Assembly (NCBI RefSeq): GCF_007859935.1
Contig: NZ_SJPO01000011.1
Coordinates: 164,703 to 228,702 of the forward strand
Direction: 5' to 3'
DNA: 64,000 nt
Source of the DNA: Posidoniimonas polymericola
Lineage (GTDB): Bacteria; Planctomycetota; Planctomycetia; Pirellulales; Lacipirellulaceae
The notes under the pieces were generated by a model. The model was given only the letters and a program-made list of their open reading frames with translations, made no database searches and was not told the origin of the DNA. Numbering within the stretch: the stretch's first letter is position 1; each line of letters opens with the position of its first letter. Shown in pieces: positions 26,895 to 36,540 of the stretch. The translations under genes were made by a program, and so were the position numbers.

Positions 26895-29099
26895 GTGCTC
26901 GCCGTGGCTCTGAGACACCTACTCCTGCTCTGCCTGTGCGTCCCGGCCACGCCGCCGCTCCTGGCAGAGTCCGCGGCGCCCCCGGCCGAGCCGCTCAGCG
27001 AGCGGCAGCGCGACCAGATCGACGCGGCCGCAAGCTACGCGTTGGCCACGACGCTCTTCGCAAGTTCCGACCTCCCCGCCGCGTTGCACGCCTTCGAACG
27101 CGCCTGGCGCTGGGACCCGGGCGAGGACCAACTGCTGGACCGCATCGTCCCCCTGGCGGTGAGTCTGGGCCGCGCCGACGAGGCGATCCGCTACGCACTC
27201 ATCAGGGCCGGGGACGGCAGCGTGTCCCCCGAGATGCTGCGGCGGCTCGCCCTGTTCGCTTCCGAGTCGGAGCAGTGGGACGAGGCGAAGCGCCTCTACG
27301 AGCTCTGGCTGCAGTCGACGCCCGAGTCGAGCAACGCGTTCGAGCGGGCCATGGTCCGGATCGAACTCGGCCGCCTCTACCGTCGGCAGGGTAATGCGGC
27401 GGAGGCCTCCGCGTGTCTGGCCAAGATCCAGAAGAAGCTGCTGGCGGCGCCGAACTCAAAGGCGTCGCGGCAGATAATCACCGGCCTGGGGGGCTCCCTC
27501 AGCCAGGTCTACGAGATGTTTGGCAAGTGCCACCTCGAGGCGGGAGAGCTTCACCTCGCCGCCGAGGCATTCAGCCAGGCGCGCGACGAGCTCGAGACCG
27601 ACGCCGCCGCCAACTATTGGTTGGCATTGCTCGAGCTGGAGCGGTCGCAGCCGCTCGACGCGTACGCCCACCTGCAGCAGTACTTTGCGGCGCCGGGCGA
27701 CCCGCTCGGCGCCGCGCCGTACGAACTTCTCCGCAAGGTGCTGGTTAAGATCAACGACCGTGAGCACTGGCCCGCCGAGCTCAGCCGCTTGCGTGAGCAG
27801 CACCCCGACAGCCTGTACGGCCTGCAGGCAGAGGCCGAGACGCTGGCGGCCGCGGGCAAAGCCGACGATGCGGCCCCCCTGCTCCGCCGGCTGATCGACG
27901 ACGCTCTGTCCGAGGCGGCGCCGATCGACGAGGACTCGTTTGCAGCGTGTGGTGTCTGGCTGCTACGGCACTACGCGGCCACCGGAGAAGCCAACCGGGT
28001 GATCCCCCTGGTTTCGCAGCTGGGCAAGGTACACCCGTCCCTCGATCCTTACGCCAACGTAATCAAGGCGGCCATAAGCGACAACGCGTTCGCCGCGCAG
28101 GTCAACGCCCGGCTGCGACTAGTGGCCGATCAGCCGCAGACCAACCCCGCCGAGTTATTGCCGGCGGCCTACCTCGCCCTGACCGCGGGTGAGATCGACC
28201 TCGCGACTTCGATTGCAGAACGCAGCCTCGCGGATGACAAGAACGTCGAGGGCGACGACCTGCTGAGCTTTGCGGTCGGCCTGCTGCTCGCCGATCAGGG
28301 GGAGGCCGGCGCCGGCCTAATCCGCCGCGCCCTCGAGCAGGGTGCAGTCGACGAGGAAAGCCCCGCCGCGTGGTACTACCTCAGCGCAGGGCTGCGCGGC
28401 GTCGACGACACCGAGGCAGTGAACGCCGCACGGCGGGCGGCCGAGCTCGCCCCCGCGTCCCCCGAGTTCGCGGCGAACGTGGCTCGGGTGCTCCAGGCAG
28501 CGGGCCAGACGCAGGCCGCCGCCGACGAGTTCGCGGCGGTGCTGCGGCGTTTCGAATCCGACCCGGACCCGTCCACGCGGGCCACGCTCCGCGAGACGCG
28601 GCTCAGCTATTCTTACCTGCTCCTGCAGGACGATCGCGTCGACGATGCGGTCGAGCAGCTGCAGCAGGTGCTCGACGAATTCCCCTCCGACCCCGGCGCC
28701 AGCAACGACCTGAGCTACCTATGGTCCGATCGCGGGCTGCACCTGCAGCGGGCCCTCCGCCTGGCCGAGACGGCTGTCGCGGCCGAACCCGACAACCCGG
28801 CCTACCTCGATAGTCGCGGCTGGGGTCTATTTAAGCTTGGCCGCTTCGACGAGGCGCGGGATAATCTGGCTGCGGCCGTCAACGCAACCGACGAGGCCGA
28901 CCCAGAAATCCTCAACCACTTGGCCTATTCTCACTTGGCGCTCGGGGATCGCGGGGCGGCGCTCCGCGATTGGCGGCGTGCACTGTCGTTGATCGACGAC
29001 GCGCAGCAGGGGCTGCTGCGGGCAGAGATCGAGCAGCGGCTGCAAGATTTGGCGCGGCAAGCCGGCGTCGGCGAAGCCCCGGAAAAGAATCCTCACTAG
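26895..29099 (+). CDS. Exported tetratricopeptide-repeat protein
   Basis: This 734-aa protein starts with GTG at 26895, three nt after the previous stop, so translation may be coupled. A signal peptide (LLLLCLCVPATPPLLAES) precedes about 15 TPR-like helical repeats, for example ALHAFERAWRWDPGED and ALRLAETAVAAEPDNPAYLD, with a typical TPR end (LNHLAYSHLALGDRGAALRD). It is likely a periplasmic scaffold. It is followed after 24 nt by the YebC-family gene. Confidence 0.85.
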   Translation: MLAVALRHLLLLCLCVPATPPLLAESAAPPAEPLSERQRDQIDAAASYALATTLFASSDLPAALHAFERAWRWDPGEDQLLDRIVPLAVSLGRADEAIRYALIRAGDGSVSPEMLRRLALFASESEQWDEAKRLYELWLQSTPESSNAFERAMVRIELGRLYRRQGNAAEASACLAKIQKKLLAAPNSKASRQIITGLGGSLSQVYEMFGKCHLEAGELHLAAEAFSQARDELETDAAANYWLALLELERSQPLDAYAHLQQYFAAPGDPLGAAPYELLRKVLVKINDREHWPAELSRLREQHPDSLYGLQAEAETLAAAGKADDAAPLLRRLIDDALSEAAPIDEDSFAACGVWLLRHYAATGEANRVIPLVSQLGKVHPSLDPYANVIKAAISDNAFAAQVNARLRLVADQPQTNPAELLPAAYLALTAGEIDLATSIAERSLADDKNVEGDDLLSFAVGLLLADQGEAGAGLIRRALEQGAVDEESPAAWYYLSAGLRGVDDTEAVNAARRAAELAPASPEFAANVARVLQAAGQTQAAADEFAAVLRRFESDPDPSTRATLRETRLSYSYLLLQDDRVDDAVEQLQQVLDEFPSDPGASNDLSYLWSDRGLHLQRALRLAETAVAAEPDNPAYLDSRGWGLFKLGRFDEARDNLAAAVNATDEADPEILNHLAYSHLALGDRGAALRDWRRALSLIDDAQQGLLRAEIEQRLQDLARQAGVGEAPEKNPH

Positions 29100-29123
29100 T
29101 TCACATTTAGACGCGGGTTTAGC

Positions 29124-29873
29124 ATGGCAGGCCACTCACACTGGGCGGGCATCAAGCACAAGAAGGCGGCGATCGATGCCAAACGCGGCAAGGTTTGGAG
29201 CAAGCTCTCCAAGGCGATTATCGTCGCGGCGAAGATGGGCGGAGCCGACCCCGACGCCAACCTGCGCCTCCGCTACGCGATCAACGACGCCAAAGCGGTC
29301 TCAATGCCCAAGGACAACATTGAGCGGGCCATCAAGAAGGGCGCCGGAGACAGCGACGGCGACAATTACGAGGAGATCATCTACGAGGGCATGGGGCCGT
29401 CCGGCGTCGCCTTCATGTGCGAGATCCTCACCGACAACCGCAACCGCACCGCGCCCGAGATCCGCAAGATTTTTGAGGTCTGCGGCGGCAAGCTCGGCGC
29501 TACGGGCTGCGCCGCGTGGATGTTCGAGCGCAAGGGCCTGCTCATAATCCCTGCTAGCGAGACCGACGAGGAGTCGCTGATGGAGCTCGCCCTCGAAGCG
29601 GGCGCCGACGACGTCAAGCACGAGGGCGAGAACTTCGAGGTTACCTGCCCAATCGACGCGTACAACGACGTTACCGCCGCGGTCGAGGCGGCCGAGCTAG
29701 CGACCGAGAGCAGCGAGATCACCTATCTCCCAAACGACTACGTCGAGGTCCCCCGGGAGGACGCCGGCAAGATCCTCAAGCTCATGGAACGCCTCGACGA
29801 CCACGACGACGTCCAGAAGGTCAGCGCGAACTTTAGCATCGACGAGTCGATCATGGCGGAGCTGGAAGAATAG
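29124..29873 (+). CDS. YebC/PmpR-family protein
   Basis: This 249-aa member of the YebC/TACO1 family is complete: MAGHSHWAGIKHKKAAIDAK at the N-terminus, SMPKDNIERAIKKGAG, and YEGMGPSGVAFMCEILTDN. Members act as DNA-binding regulators or, in the TACO1-like branch, as translation factors that help ribosomes at proline stretches; the sequence does not separate these roles. It is last in the tight TPR gene-yebC pair. Confidence 0.95.
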   Translation: MAGHSHWAGIKHKKAAIDAKRGKVWSKLSKAIIVAAKMGGADPDANLRLRYAINDAKAVSMPKDNIERAIKKGAGDSDGDNYEEIIYEGMGPSGVAFMCEILTDNRNRTAPEIRKIFEVCGGKLGATGCAAWMFERKGLLIIPASETDEESLMELALEAGADDVKHEGENFEVTCPIDAYNDVTAAVEAAELATESSEITYLPNDYVEVPREDAGKILKLMERLDDHDDVQKVSANFSIDESIMAELEE

Positions 29874-30018
29874 TACCGTCGGTCCGCGAGCGGCCTGATT
29901 CCCCCGGCTTTTCCCGGACGATCAGGGCTTCCCGAGCCGAATGACTTTTAGTAAGCTACAAGAAGTCGCGGACCCTCGTTCTCGGGGGCTTTCTACGCGG
30001 CAAAATCTCAATCAAGTT

Positions 30019-30092
30019 CGGGCCGTGGCGCAGTCTGGTAGCGCGTTTGACTGGGGGTCAAAAGGTCGCAGGTTCGAATCCTGTCGGCCCGA
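30019..30092 (+). tRNA. tRNA-Pro (GGG anticodon)
   Basis: This is a 74-nt cloverleaf. The acceptor CGGGCCG pairs with CGGCCCG, the D arm is GCGC...GCGC, anticodon stem TTTGA/TCAAA encloses CTGGGGG with anticodon GGG, and the T loop is TTCGAAT. The C1-G72 pair fits tRNA-Pro. A truncated integrase gene begins 118 nt downstream, so the 3' end is a likely phage/island attachment site. Confidence 0.95.
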
Positions 30093-30166
30093 CTTTACGT
30101 AACTCATTGCTGAATCGCTTGTTGCGATACCTGCCGGTCTTCGGTAGTGCGGCGTTTTCCCGGAAG

Positions 30167-30190
30167 CCAAAACGGTACATACCGTTTTGG
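30167..30190 (+). repeat. Perfect palindrome before the integrase gene
   Basis: Two perfect 11-nt arms (CCAAAACGGTA and TACCGTTTTGG) flank a 2-nt centre, between tRNA-Pro and the integrase ribosome-binding site CAGGAG. It may be an operator for a regulator of the integrase, or an RNA hairpin 19 nt before the start codon. Confidence 0.8.
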
Positions 30191-30209
30191 AGATTCAGGA
30201 GCACCGCAT

Positions 30210-31073
30210 ATGCCAAGACTCACTCAATCTCTCCCGAAGTACCGCAAGCACCGCGCGAGCGGCCAGGCCCTCGTGACGCTGGGCGGCCGCGATTTCTATC
30301 TCGGGCCACACGGCACTCAGGCTAGCCGACAAGAGTACGACCGGCTTATCGCAGAGTGGCTCGCCAATGGCCGCCAGAGGCCCGCTGACGACGCCACAGG
30401 GCTCTCCGTTGCCGAACTGATGGTCGCCTACGTCCGTTACGCGGCCGACTATTACCGCCGTGATGGTGTGGCGACGGGCGAGTACGCCGCAATCAAATGC
30501 GCGCTCCGCTACATCGAAGCCCTCTATCGAAACACTTCGGTAGAGTCGTTCGGGCCGCTTGCCGTCAAGGCGGTCCGAGCAAAGATGACTGAGGCAGGGC
30601 TAGCGAGGTCGACCGTCAACCAGAATATCGGTCGAATTGTGCGGATGTTCGTATGGGGGGCGAGCGAGCAGCTGGTGTCGGGGGAGGTCGCCAACGCCCT
30701 GAAGCTAGTCCCGGGCTTGCGGCGTGGGAGAACGGACGCCCGCGAAGGGACCCCAGTGCTGCCAGTCGATGACTCGGTGGTCGAAGCGACCCTGCCCTTC
30801 CTGCCACCTATCGTGGCCGATATGGTCCGTCTGCAGAGGTTGACCGGTATGCGTCCCGGAGAGGTCTGTCTGGCCCGACCTTGTGACGTTGAGCGATCGG
30901 CAGACGTCTGGGTGTATCGTCCGTCTTCCCACAAGACCCAGCATAGGGGGCGCGAACGCCGTATTTACATCGGTCAGCGGGGGCAAGAAGTTCTGCGCCC
31001 CTATCCCACTCGTTCGCATAGAGCAAGAACCGCACCATTGAGCACTCGTCATCGATCTCGCCATCGCTCGTGA
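30210..31073 (+). pseudogene. Tyrosine integrase, C-terminally truncated
   Basis: About 264 codons up to ~31,000 read as a phage-type integrase: a SAM-like DNA-binding N-terminal part and the start of the catalytic domain with Arg-I (RLTGMRPGEVCLA) and a Lys strand (YRPSSHKTQHRGRERRIYI). The coding homology stops at GQEVLRPY; the His-x-x-Arg and Tyr nucleophile are missing, and the last ~24 codons are out-of-context sequence belonging to the antisense DUF1593 stub. It is therefore a non-functional remnant. The start is the ATG at 30210 behind CAGGAG. It lies beside tRNA-Pro, the likely old target. Confidence 0.85.
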
Positions 31074-31191
31074 CAAGGATGCGCGGACGCTGTCGGGCGT
31101 TGGTCGCGTGAGAGACGCTCGTCTCGGCCTGACCGGTTAGGCAGGCAGAAGAAAGCACCGCTAGACAAGCGACGTTACCAAGGTGGCTCAT
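31003..31191 (-). pseudogene. N-terminal stub of a DUF1593/Sde182-like gene
   Basis: From an ATG at 31191 with GGGAG upstream, 63 codons encode a signal-like start and then RPRILVTSDGEIDDECSMVR and FLLYANEWD, matching the start of the DUF1593 (cellulose-binding Sde182-like, nucleoside-hydrolase-like) family. At ~31,003 the homology ends at the integrase remnant in the opposite strand; the rest of the gene is gone. The join point between both families is visible within a few bases. Confidence 0.7.
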
Positions 31192-31876
31192 GCGCAACTC
31201 CCACTACGGGCTACGTCCACGACACGCATCAGGAATTCTGCGTGGCGTCGTGCACCGGTGATTTGGTTGTCGGAATGCAAATACAGGTCATTAGGCATTC
31301 AGAAAGAAAGACTGAAGCCGCACGAAGTCCACGCCGGCATTGCAGTCGACACCAACACACCATAGGGCAAACCGGAAGCCAGCAGCTTTCGGAATCGGCC
31401 TCTTTTCAAGCCGCTGAGAGCGACGGGGATGATCCGGGCGACTGCCACTTCAGTAGCGCCTGCGACGATACAATCGTCACCGCCGTGCCCTCGGAACCCC
31501 GCCAGTAACTGGGGCCCTCGGCGATGGCTCGCCAACACGCATCTTATCCAGGAAAAAAATCTTTACCCCGAATCTCGGCGGTGGCCAGCGGCACCCCGCT
31601 GCGAGTAAAGCAGCGAAGCTAAGCCCTTTACCAGCAAGTGCTTAACGTCGCCCACCGAGTCCGAAGCACCGTCTGAATTGGCGTCTGGAGTACGTGAACT
31701 GCCGTCTCGCCCCTCGTAGCTGCCGTACCCCTCTTGGAGATTAACACTAGGGAGAGTATCTCAGCAGAATCCTGCCACGAGAGATAAAGCCACGTCGCCC
31801 CGTTGTCTTCTAGCTGATGCGATGCCTGGCGTAGCTCGGAGACGAGCTACGCACCACTCTTCGCGAGTTACTAGCC
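31192..31876. other. Non-coding stretch between remnant genes and the ECF operon
   Basis: This 685-nt region contains only short overlapping frames without family resemblance. It presumably includes the original promoter of the lost DUF1593 gene and that of the ECF sigma factor. I see no RNA gene or clear inverted repeat. Confidence 0.4.
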
Positions 31877-32419
31877 TTGTCGAACTCTCGATTTCCATCC
31901 GACTCATTCGTGGGGTTCTTGACCAACTCTCAAGATCGTCTGCGCGCGTTCATCCTAGCGAGCGTGGGCAACTACAGTGACGCGGGTGATATTTTGCAGA
32001 AGACGAACGTGGTCCTCCTGAAAAAGGCAGGCGACTATGCCGAGGCCGGTCAGTTTGATGCCTGGGCCATCGGAATCGCCAAGTACGAAGTGCTGGCGCA
32101 CATCCGCGATCGGCAGCGAGAGCGTCTGTCTTTTTCCCCCGACCTCGTGGAGTTGATGTCCGATGCCGCGGAAGAGCAGGTAAAAAAACTGGGCGACAGG
32201 CAGCTGGCGCTGCGTAAATGCTTGTCGCAGTTGCCCGCAGAGAAAAGACAGTTGATTGGCATGCGGTACTTCGAAGAATTGTCGATGGCTGAAATTGCCG
32301 CAAGGCTTGGCAAGTCGGCAGGAGCGGTTAAGGCAACCGTTCGTCGGCTGCGGGGACTGCTGCACGAATGCGTTTCTCGAAAGATGGCGGATGCGAAGCC
32401 GTCCGTGAATTGCGAGTGA
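31877..32419 (+). CDS. ECF-type RNA polymerase sigma factor
   Basis: This 180-aa extracytoplasmic-function sigma factor of the planctomycete type has region 2 (FILASVGNYSDAGDILQKTN, FDAWAIGIAKYEVLAHIRD) and region 4 (LPAEKRQLIGMRYFEELSMAEIAARLGKSAGAVKATVRRLR, seen in parts). It starts at TTG 31877; no ATG occurs before residue ~93, and the family begins about here. It is followed 79 nt later by a FecR-like membrane protein, a usual sigma/anti-sigma pairing, and then by a row of exported proteins it may control. Confidence 0.88.
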   Translation: MSNSRFPSDSFVGFLTNSQDRLRAFILASVGNYSDAGDILQKTNVVLLKKAGDYAEAGQFDAWAIGIAKYEVLAHIRDRQRERLSFSPDLVELMSDAAEEQVKKLGDRQLALRKCLSQLPAEKRQLIGMRYFEELSMAEIAARLGKSAGAVKATVRRLRGLLHECVSRKMADAKPSVNCE

Positions 32420-32498
32420 TGTAGTAAGTCAGGGCTGTTCGTCTTCCTTCGGCGTTTCTTGATGTCTTATATAAACTAGTCGCAAGTTTGGTACGCAA

Positions 32499-34175
32499 AT
32501 GACACCTGATCGACTGGAACAGCTGCTAGCTGGAATGAGCGAAGGAACGCTCACGGAGCAGGAGCATGCCGAGCTAGACGCCGCGCTCTTGGCGGATTCA
32601 GGTTTGCGCACAAAGGCGGCCGGGTGGCTTTGCGAAGAGTCGCTCCTGCATCAGGAGGCGGCTGTGCTGGCGGGCCTAAGTGGTGAAGTCGCAGAGCAGT
32701 TTTTTACCCAGAACCGCTCTGACATCGTTCGCCGGGTCGAGATTGCTCCCACAACCGGTATTCCATACCGCTATGCAGCAGCTGTTGGCGGATCGATTTT
32801 GGCGTGCTCGTTGTTGCTGAATGTTCTTCAGTGGCGCGGAGAAGTGAACAGCAGCGGCTTGGCAGTTGATTCCAATTCAGTTGCTCAAGACGCGAGACTG
32901 ACGAAGGTCACCGGCTGCATCTGGGATCCTTCGAGCGAATCGACGCCTGTGAAAGGTGGCGCCTTGTCGGGTGGAGACACTCTCAAACTCCAGCAGGGGA
33001 TAGCGGAGATCGACCTGCAGGATAGCAATGCCCTGGCAAGCGTGCGGATGCTGGGCCCGTGTACTGCGGCGGTGCGTTCGGCTGGTCTGCCTGAGCTGCA
33101 ATCCGGGCGCATGGTGGCGGATATCAGCGTGTTCACAACGCCTGTCCGCATTCACACCCCATTGGGGATGCTAGAGCTCTTCGAAGATGCGTCCCTAGGG
33201 ATAGTTCGAGACCAGGGCAGCTGCACAGTTCATCTTCTTGAAGGGGTTGCACACTGGCCAAACGCTGCTGCGGCCCCCAGCCTATTGCAGGCCCCAATTC
33301 AACAAGGCGAAGCGATTTCTTGCGGTTTCGCCGGATCCCGGCCGGTGAGGTTTCAAAAATCATCGGCGGACATCAGCGTCTTCGCCGAGGAACGTGGTAT
33401 GGCGACCGACAGACTGAGTGTCGGTGATCGGTACGCCGAGCTTGTGATGGCGGCGAAACCAGCGAGCTACTGGAGATTCACCCGCACGCCGAGCGGAGTG
33501 CTCGAGAACGAGGTTGCTGGCGGCGTCAACCTAATGATGGGAGGAGAGGTATCGACGGTCAGCTACGGCACGAATTCGGTCCTCGAATTCGGCATGACCC
33601 GGCACGCGGGGTACCTGTATTCGGAAGCTCTGTGGCCAGCCACTCCACTCAGTGAATTCTCTGCCGAAGTGTGGGTCAAACCAAGCCATTTCCACAACGG
33701 GTCGATACTTGCTCTCACTACCGAACGTGACGCACGGGGGAAATACCCCAATCACGCCATGCTGCTAGAGCTGGGCGGCGCCCAGTCGCACTGGCGTTCG
33801 CTCACTCCGCTAAATTCCCTGCGTTACCTGTTGCGTTCTCCGCCGTCCGGAGATCAAGAGGGAGAGTTTGGATCCAGCGTTCCAAATGGCTATGAAGTGC
33901 GCCGCTGGCAGCATCTTGTCTATGTCAAACGGGACGACCGCCTTGAGCTCTTCCGGAACGGAGCGAGGGTAGCAGTCGACGACGGTGGCGATAGCCGCGT
34001 CATTGCAAGTGAATTGCAGATCGTTTGCGGCCGTCTATACCCCCACGGCTCGGAGCGCTTGTTTGTGGGTCAGATGGATGAGCTGGCTATTTACGAGCAC
34101 GCGCTGACCGAGTCGGAGGTAAGAACACACTTCGTTGCAGGCGCTTCGAACGCAGCGACGCCTGACGCAATTTAG
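32499..34175 (+). CDS. FecR-like membrane protein with LamG domain (putative anti-sigma)
   Basis: This 558-aa protein has a cytoplasmic N-terminal ~85 residues (MTPDRLEQLLAGMSEGTLTE, anti-sigma-like helices), a membrane segment around residues 90-111 (YAAAVGGSILACSLLLNVLQ), a FecR-type beta region (~120-260, ATIST-like RMLGPCTAAVRS), and a LamG/concanavalin-like C-terminal domain (~310-540, KPASYWRFTRTPSG...EFSAEVWVKP). The layout suits a transmembrane anti-sigma factor that senses an extracellular glycan or protein. It is next to the ECF gene. Confidence 0.82.
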   Translation: MTPDRLEQLLAGMSEGTLTEQEHAELDAALLADSGLRTKAAGWLCEESLLHQEAAVLAGLSGEVAEQFFTQNRSDIVRRVEIAPTTGIPYRYAAAVGGSILACSLLLNVLQWRGEVNSSGLAVDSNSVAQDARLTKVTGCIWDPSSESTPVKGGALSGGDTLKLQQGIAEIDLQDSNALASVRMLGPCTAAVRSAGLPELQSGRMVADISVFTTPVRIHTPLGMLELFEDASLGIVRDQGSCTVHLLEGVAHWPNAAAAPSLLQAPIQQGEAISCGFAGSRPVRFQKSSADISVFAEERGMATDRLSVGDRYAELVMAAKPASYWRFTRTPSGVLENEVAGGVNLMMGGEVSTVSYGTNSVLEFGMTRHAGYLYSEALWPATPLSEFSAEVWVKPSHFHNGSILALTTERDARGKYPNHAMLLELGGAQSHWRSLTPLNSLRYLLRSPPSGDQEGEFGSSVPNGYEVRRWQHLVYVKRDDRLELFRNGARVAVDDGGDSRVIASELQIVCGRLYPHGSERLFVGQMDELAIYEHALTESEVRTHFVAGASNAATPDAI

Positions 34176-34274
34176 ATGACGATTCTCTGCGAAATTCGTC
34201 GCCTTCGGGCGACTGACGACTTTTCGATCCCCACTCTTCTGTATTTCTGTTCCATCACTTGAAGGTTGCTTCTC

Positions 34275-34997
34275 ATGAAAAAACTCCTGACACTTCATCG
34301 CCTGTGCGGCACCTGCATGCTTTCCGCCGCATCCTTAGTCGGCCTCTCGGTAGAAGCTTCGACGCTTACGATTTTGAATGCAGGGTTCGAGAGCGACACG
34401 GCGCCCGCTGTGGGAGCGACGGGTTGGACAATCACTTCTGGCGGAACCGACTGGTTCACCACGACCGCGGGCCAGCCCGATTCGTCCAACGACCCCGATG
34501 CTGCGGCTGAAGGCGCCAATTGGCTCTCGGGCAATCGATTGGCGACGGGCGCCGGTTCAAGCAGCAACCCTCAGGTGATCGAGCAGCTGGTAGATATTTC
34601 TGCCGACGCTGCACTCGTCGACTCGGGCGCGGCTCGACTCTCGCTGTCTTTTATGTTTTCGGATAGTGACCCGAATGACGATGGGGAGATTAAAGCGTTG
34701 TTCTATTCGGACATCGCCGGCATTTCACCGCTTGCAGGAGACCTCGCGTCTGGCGTCCTAGCGCCGACCGCCCCCGACAACACTGCGATGGCGCCTTGGG
34801 ATATCCGGAACCTAGTTGGCGTTGTGCCCACGGGGGCACGGTCGGTCAAGATCGAACTGGTTAATACGCGGGCGTCGGGGTCTGCTGGCAATGTGCACTT
34901 CGATGATTTCAGCGGAGCGATCGTTCCCGAACCGACCGCGGCGATGCTGATTGCATTCGGGGCTTGCTTGATTGCCGCTCGCGCTACTAGTCGATAG
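34275..34997 (+). CDS. Small PEP-CTERM exported protein with a domain shared by neighbours
   Basis: The 240-aa protein has a signal peptide (MKKLLTLHRLCGTCMLSAAS), one beta-rich domain beginning LTILNAGFESDTAPAVGATG and ending GNVHFDDFSG, and a C-terminal VPEPTAAMLIAFGACLIAAR, a PEP-CTERM sorting tail. The domain recurs inside the 36,541 gene and at the N-terminus of the 40,776 gene (NGGFELD/NGDFEAD starts, GARSV motif). The TTG at 34266 is not needed; the ATG at 34275 is used. Confidence 0.85.
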   Translation: MKKLLTLHRLCGTCMLSAASLVGLSVEASTLTILNAGFESDTAPAVGATGWTITSGGTDWFTTTAGQPDSSNDPDAAAEGANWLSGNRLATGAGSSSNPQVIEQLVDISADAALVDSGAARLSLSFMFSDSDPNDDGEIKALFYSDIAGISPLAGDLASGVLAPTAPDNTAMAPWDIRNLVGVVPTGARSVKIELVNTRASGSAGNVHFDDFSGAIVPEPTAAMLIAFGACLIAARATSR

Positions 34998-35357
34998 CCC
35001 ACGCAGCCGTTCTGATGCTCACCTGAACGGAATCGCTAAGCGCCGGCGAGCGTAGCGGGGCAGCTGCGCTCGCCGGTGGACGCGGAATATCTGGGGAGAT
35101 CGAGACTTTTTGGCTCCTTGGGCACGTTCTCGAGGAAGCGTCATGCCCAAGTTTCGAGTAGTCGGGACAGGTCGATTCAAGCCCCGGGTTCCAGGGAAAA
35201 CATTAGCGTTTCTCGTCAATCGATTCAGCAGACGACCGTTCCCAGTTCCACTTGAATAGAGACGCACGCGGTCGATTAAGTAGTGAGTCTTCGTAGTAGC
35301 GCCTAAGCATTTCTATTAGCGAAGAAGTAGATGGCCCCACAAGTTCGGAGATTAAGG

Positions 35358-36464
35358 ATGAAGAGTCTCTCAGCGATAGGTCGCCGCGAGGTACGGTCGA
35401 ATGGCGGTTTTACCCTGGTCGAGCTCCTCGTTGTGATCGCCATTATTGGCGTGCTGATCGCATTGCTGCTGCCGGCCGTTCAATCCGCCCGAGAAGCCGC
35501 CCGACGTTCACAATGCACGAACAATCTCAAGCAGATCGGGCTGGCCACCCTCAACTATCACGACTCAATGAAGTCGCTGCCGCCGATGCGAGTCGCCGAC
35601 GCCCAGCAGACATACCTTATGCTGATCCTGGACTACATCGAGAGTGCGCAGGTCAAAGACCTGTGGAACCCGGATCTCGGCAATTTCTACGACCAGTACC
35701 ACTCTACCCGCACCGCGACTGTTGAGGCGTACTACTGCCCGTCGCAGCTGCACGACAGCCGAATCATCTCGTCCGATGCCCCTCCCGGCGACGGCTACCA
35801 CTCCTCCACCTCAGACCCCGAAGTCCCGGGAAACTGGCAAGGGTCGATCGCCGATTATCGTGGCGTGTCGCGCTCCACTCTTCCGCTCCGCGATCCATCC
35901 GGTGACGTAATTTCTGCAGGCCTATACAGCCAGCGTGGAAGCCTACGCCGCTACGACTTGCTTGATGGAGCGATAGTCGGGGCAAAGAACGTCTCCCTGG
36001 GGGGACCGAGCGGCCGGGGTGTCGTGGGTTTTAAAGGGGCCGTGCCACTGCGGCGAGTCTCGGATGGGACGAGCCACACCGGCTTGGCTAGCGAGGTAAG
36101 CCTCGCACTTTCGGAGTCGCGGCACGCTTTCAATGGTGACCACGACTGGGACATCGGCCTAGGCGAGGAAGCGCCGTTCTGTGAGCGATGCACACTGCCC
36201 TACGGCCCGGGCACACAGGGACACCCAAGCTACAACGCCCGCGAGCGGGAGAGCAGTGGCGACATCGGCTACGGCGGCGCTCACCCAGGGGTCGTCAATT
36301 TTGCATTCTGCGACGGCCATGTCGAGGCGATCGCTCGAAATGTCGACGCTCGAGTTCTTGACTGCGTTGTGACACGTGCCGGAGGCGAGATCTACGACCT
36401 AGAGCAAGGGACGTTCTCGGGCCGGCAAGAAGGCGGAAGCGGAGGCGGTGGCGGGGGCCGGTAA
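35358..36464 (+). CDS. DUF1559 prepilin-like protein
   Basis: This 368-aa planctomycete pseudopilin has the type IV prepilin cleavage signal [20 protein letters not shown] followed by [17 protein letters not shown], the hallmark of the family, and a C-terminal DGHVEAI motif. Its tail is glycine-rich ([11 protein letters not shown]). It should be processed by prepilin peptidase and assemble in, or decorate, the envelope. The start at 35358 (AAGG upstream) is preferred over 35331. It lies in the exoprotein block after the ECF gene. Confidence 0.92.
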   Translation: MKSLSAIGRREVRSNGGFTLVELLVVIAIIGVLIALLLPAVQSAREAARRSQCTNNLKQIGLATLNYHDSMKSLPPMRVADAQQTYLMLILDYIESAQVKDLWNPDLGNFYDQYHSTRTATVEAYYCPSQLHDSRIISSDAPPGDGYHSSTSDPEVPGNWQGSIADYRGVSRSTLPLRDPSGDVISAGLYSQRGSLRRYDLLDGAIVGAKNVSLGGPSGRGVVGFKGAVPLRRVSDGTSHTGLASEVSLALSESRHAFNGDHDWDIGLGEEAPFCERCTLPYGPGTQGHPSYNARERESSGDIGYGGAHPGVVNFAFCDGHVEAIARNVDARVLDCVVTRAGGEIYDLEQGTFSGRQEGGSGGGGGGR

Positions 36465-36540
36465 CATCCGCTTCGCCTTTCAGGCCCCCCCGCACCATCA
36501 CCTGGCTAGAAGAATCCCCACGATACTCAGAGACTACAAC

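Noticed and set aside
30808..31197. The full minus-strand frame as one 129-aa exported protein
   Set aside because: Only codons 1-63 resemble DUF1593; the rest is the antisense of the integrase coding region, so it is a chimera caused by the join.
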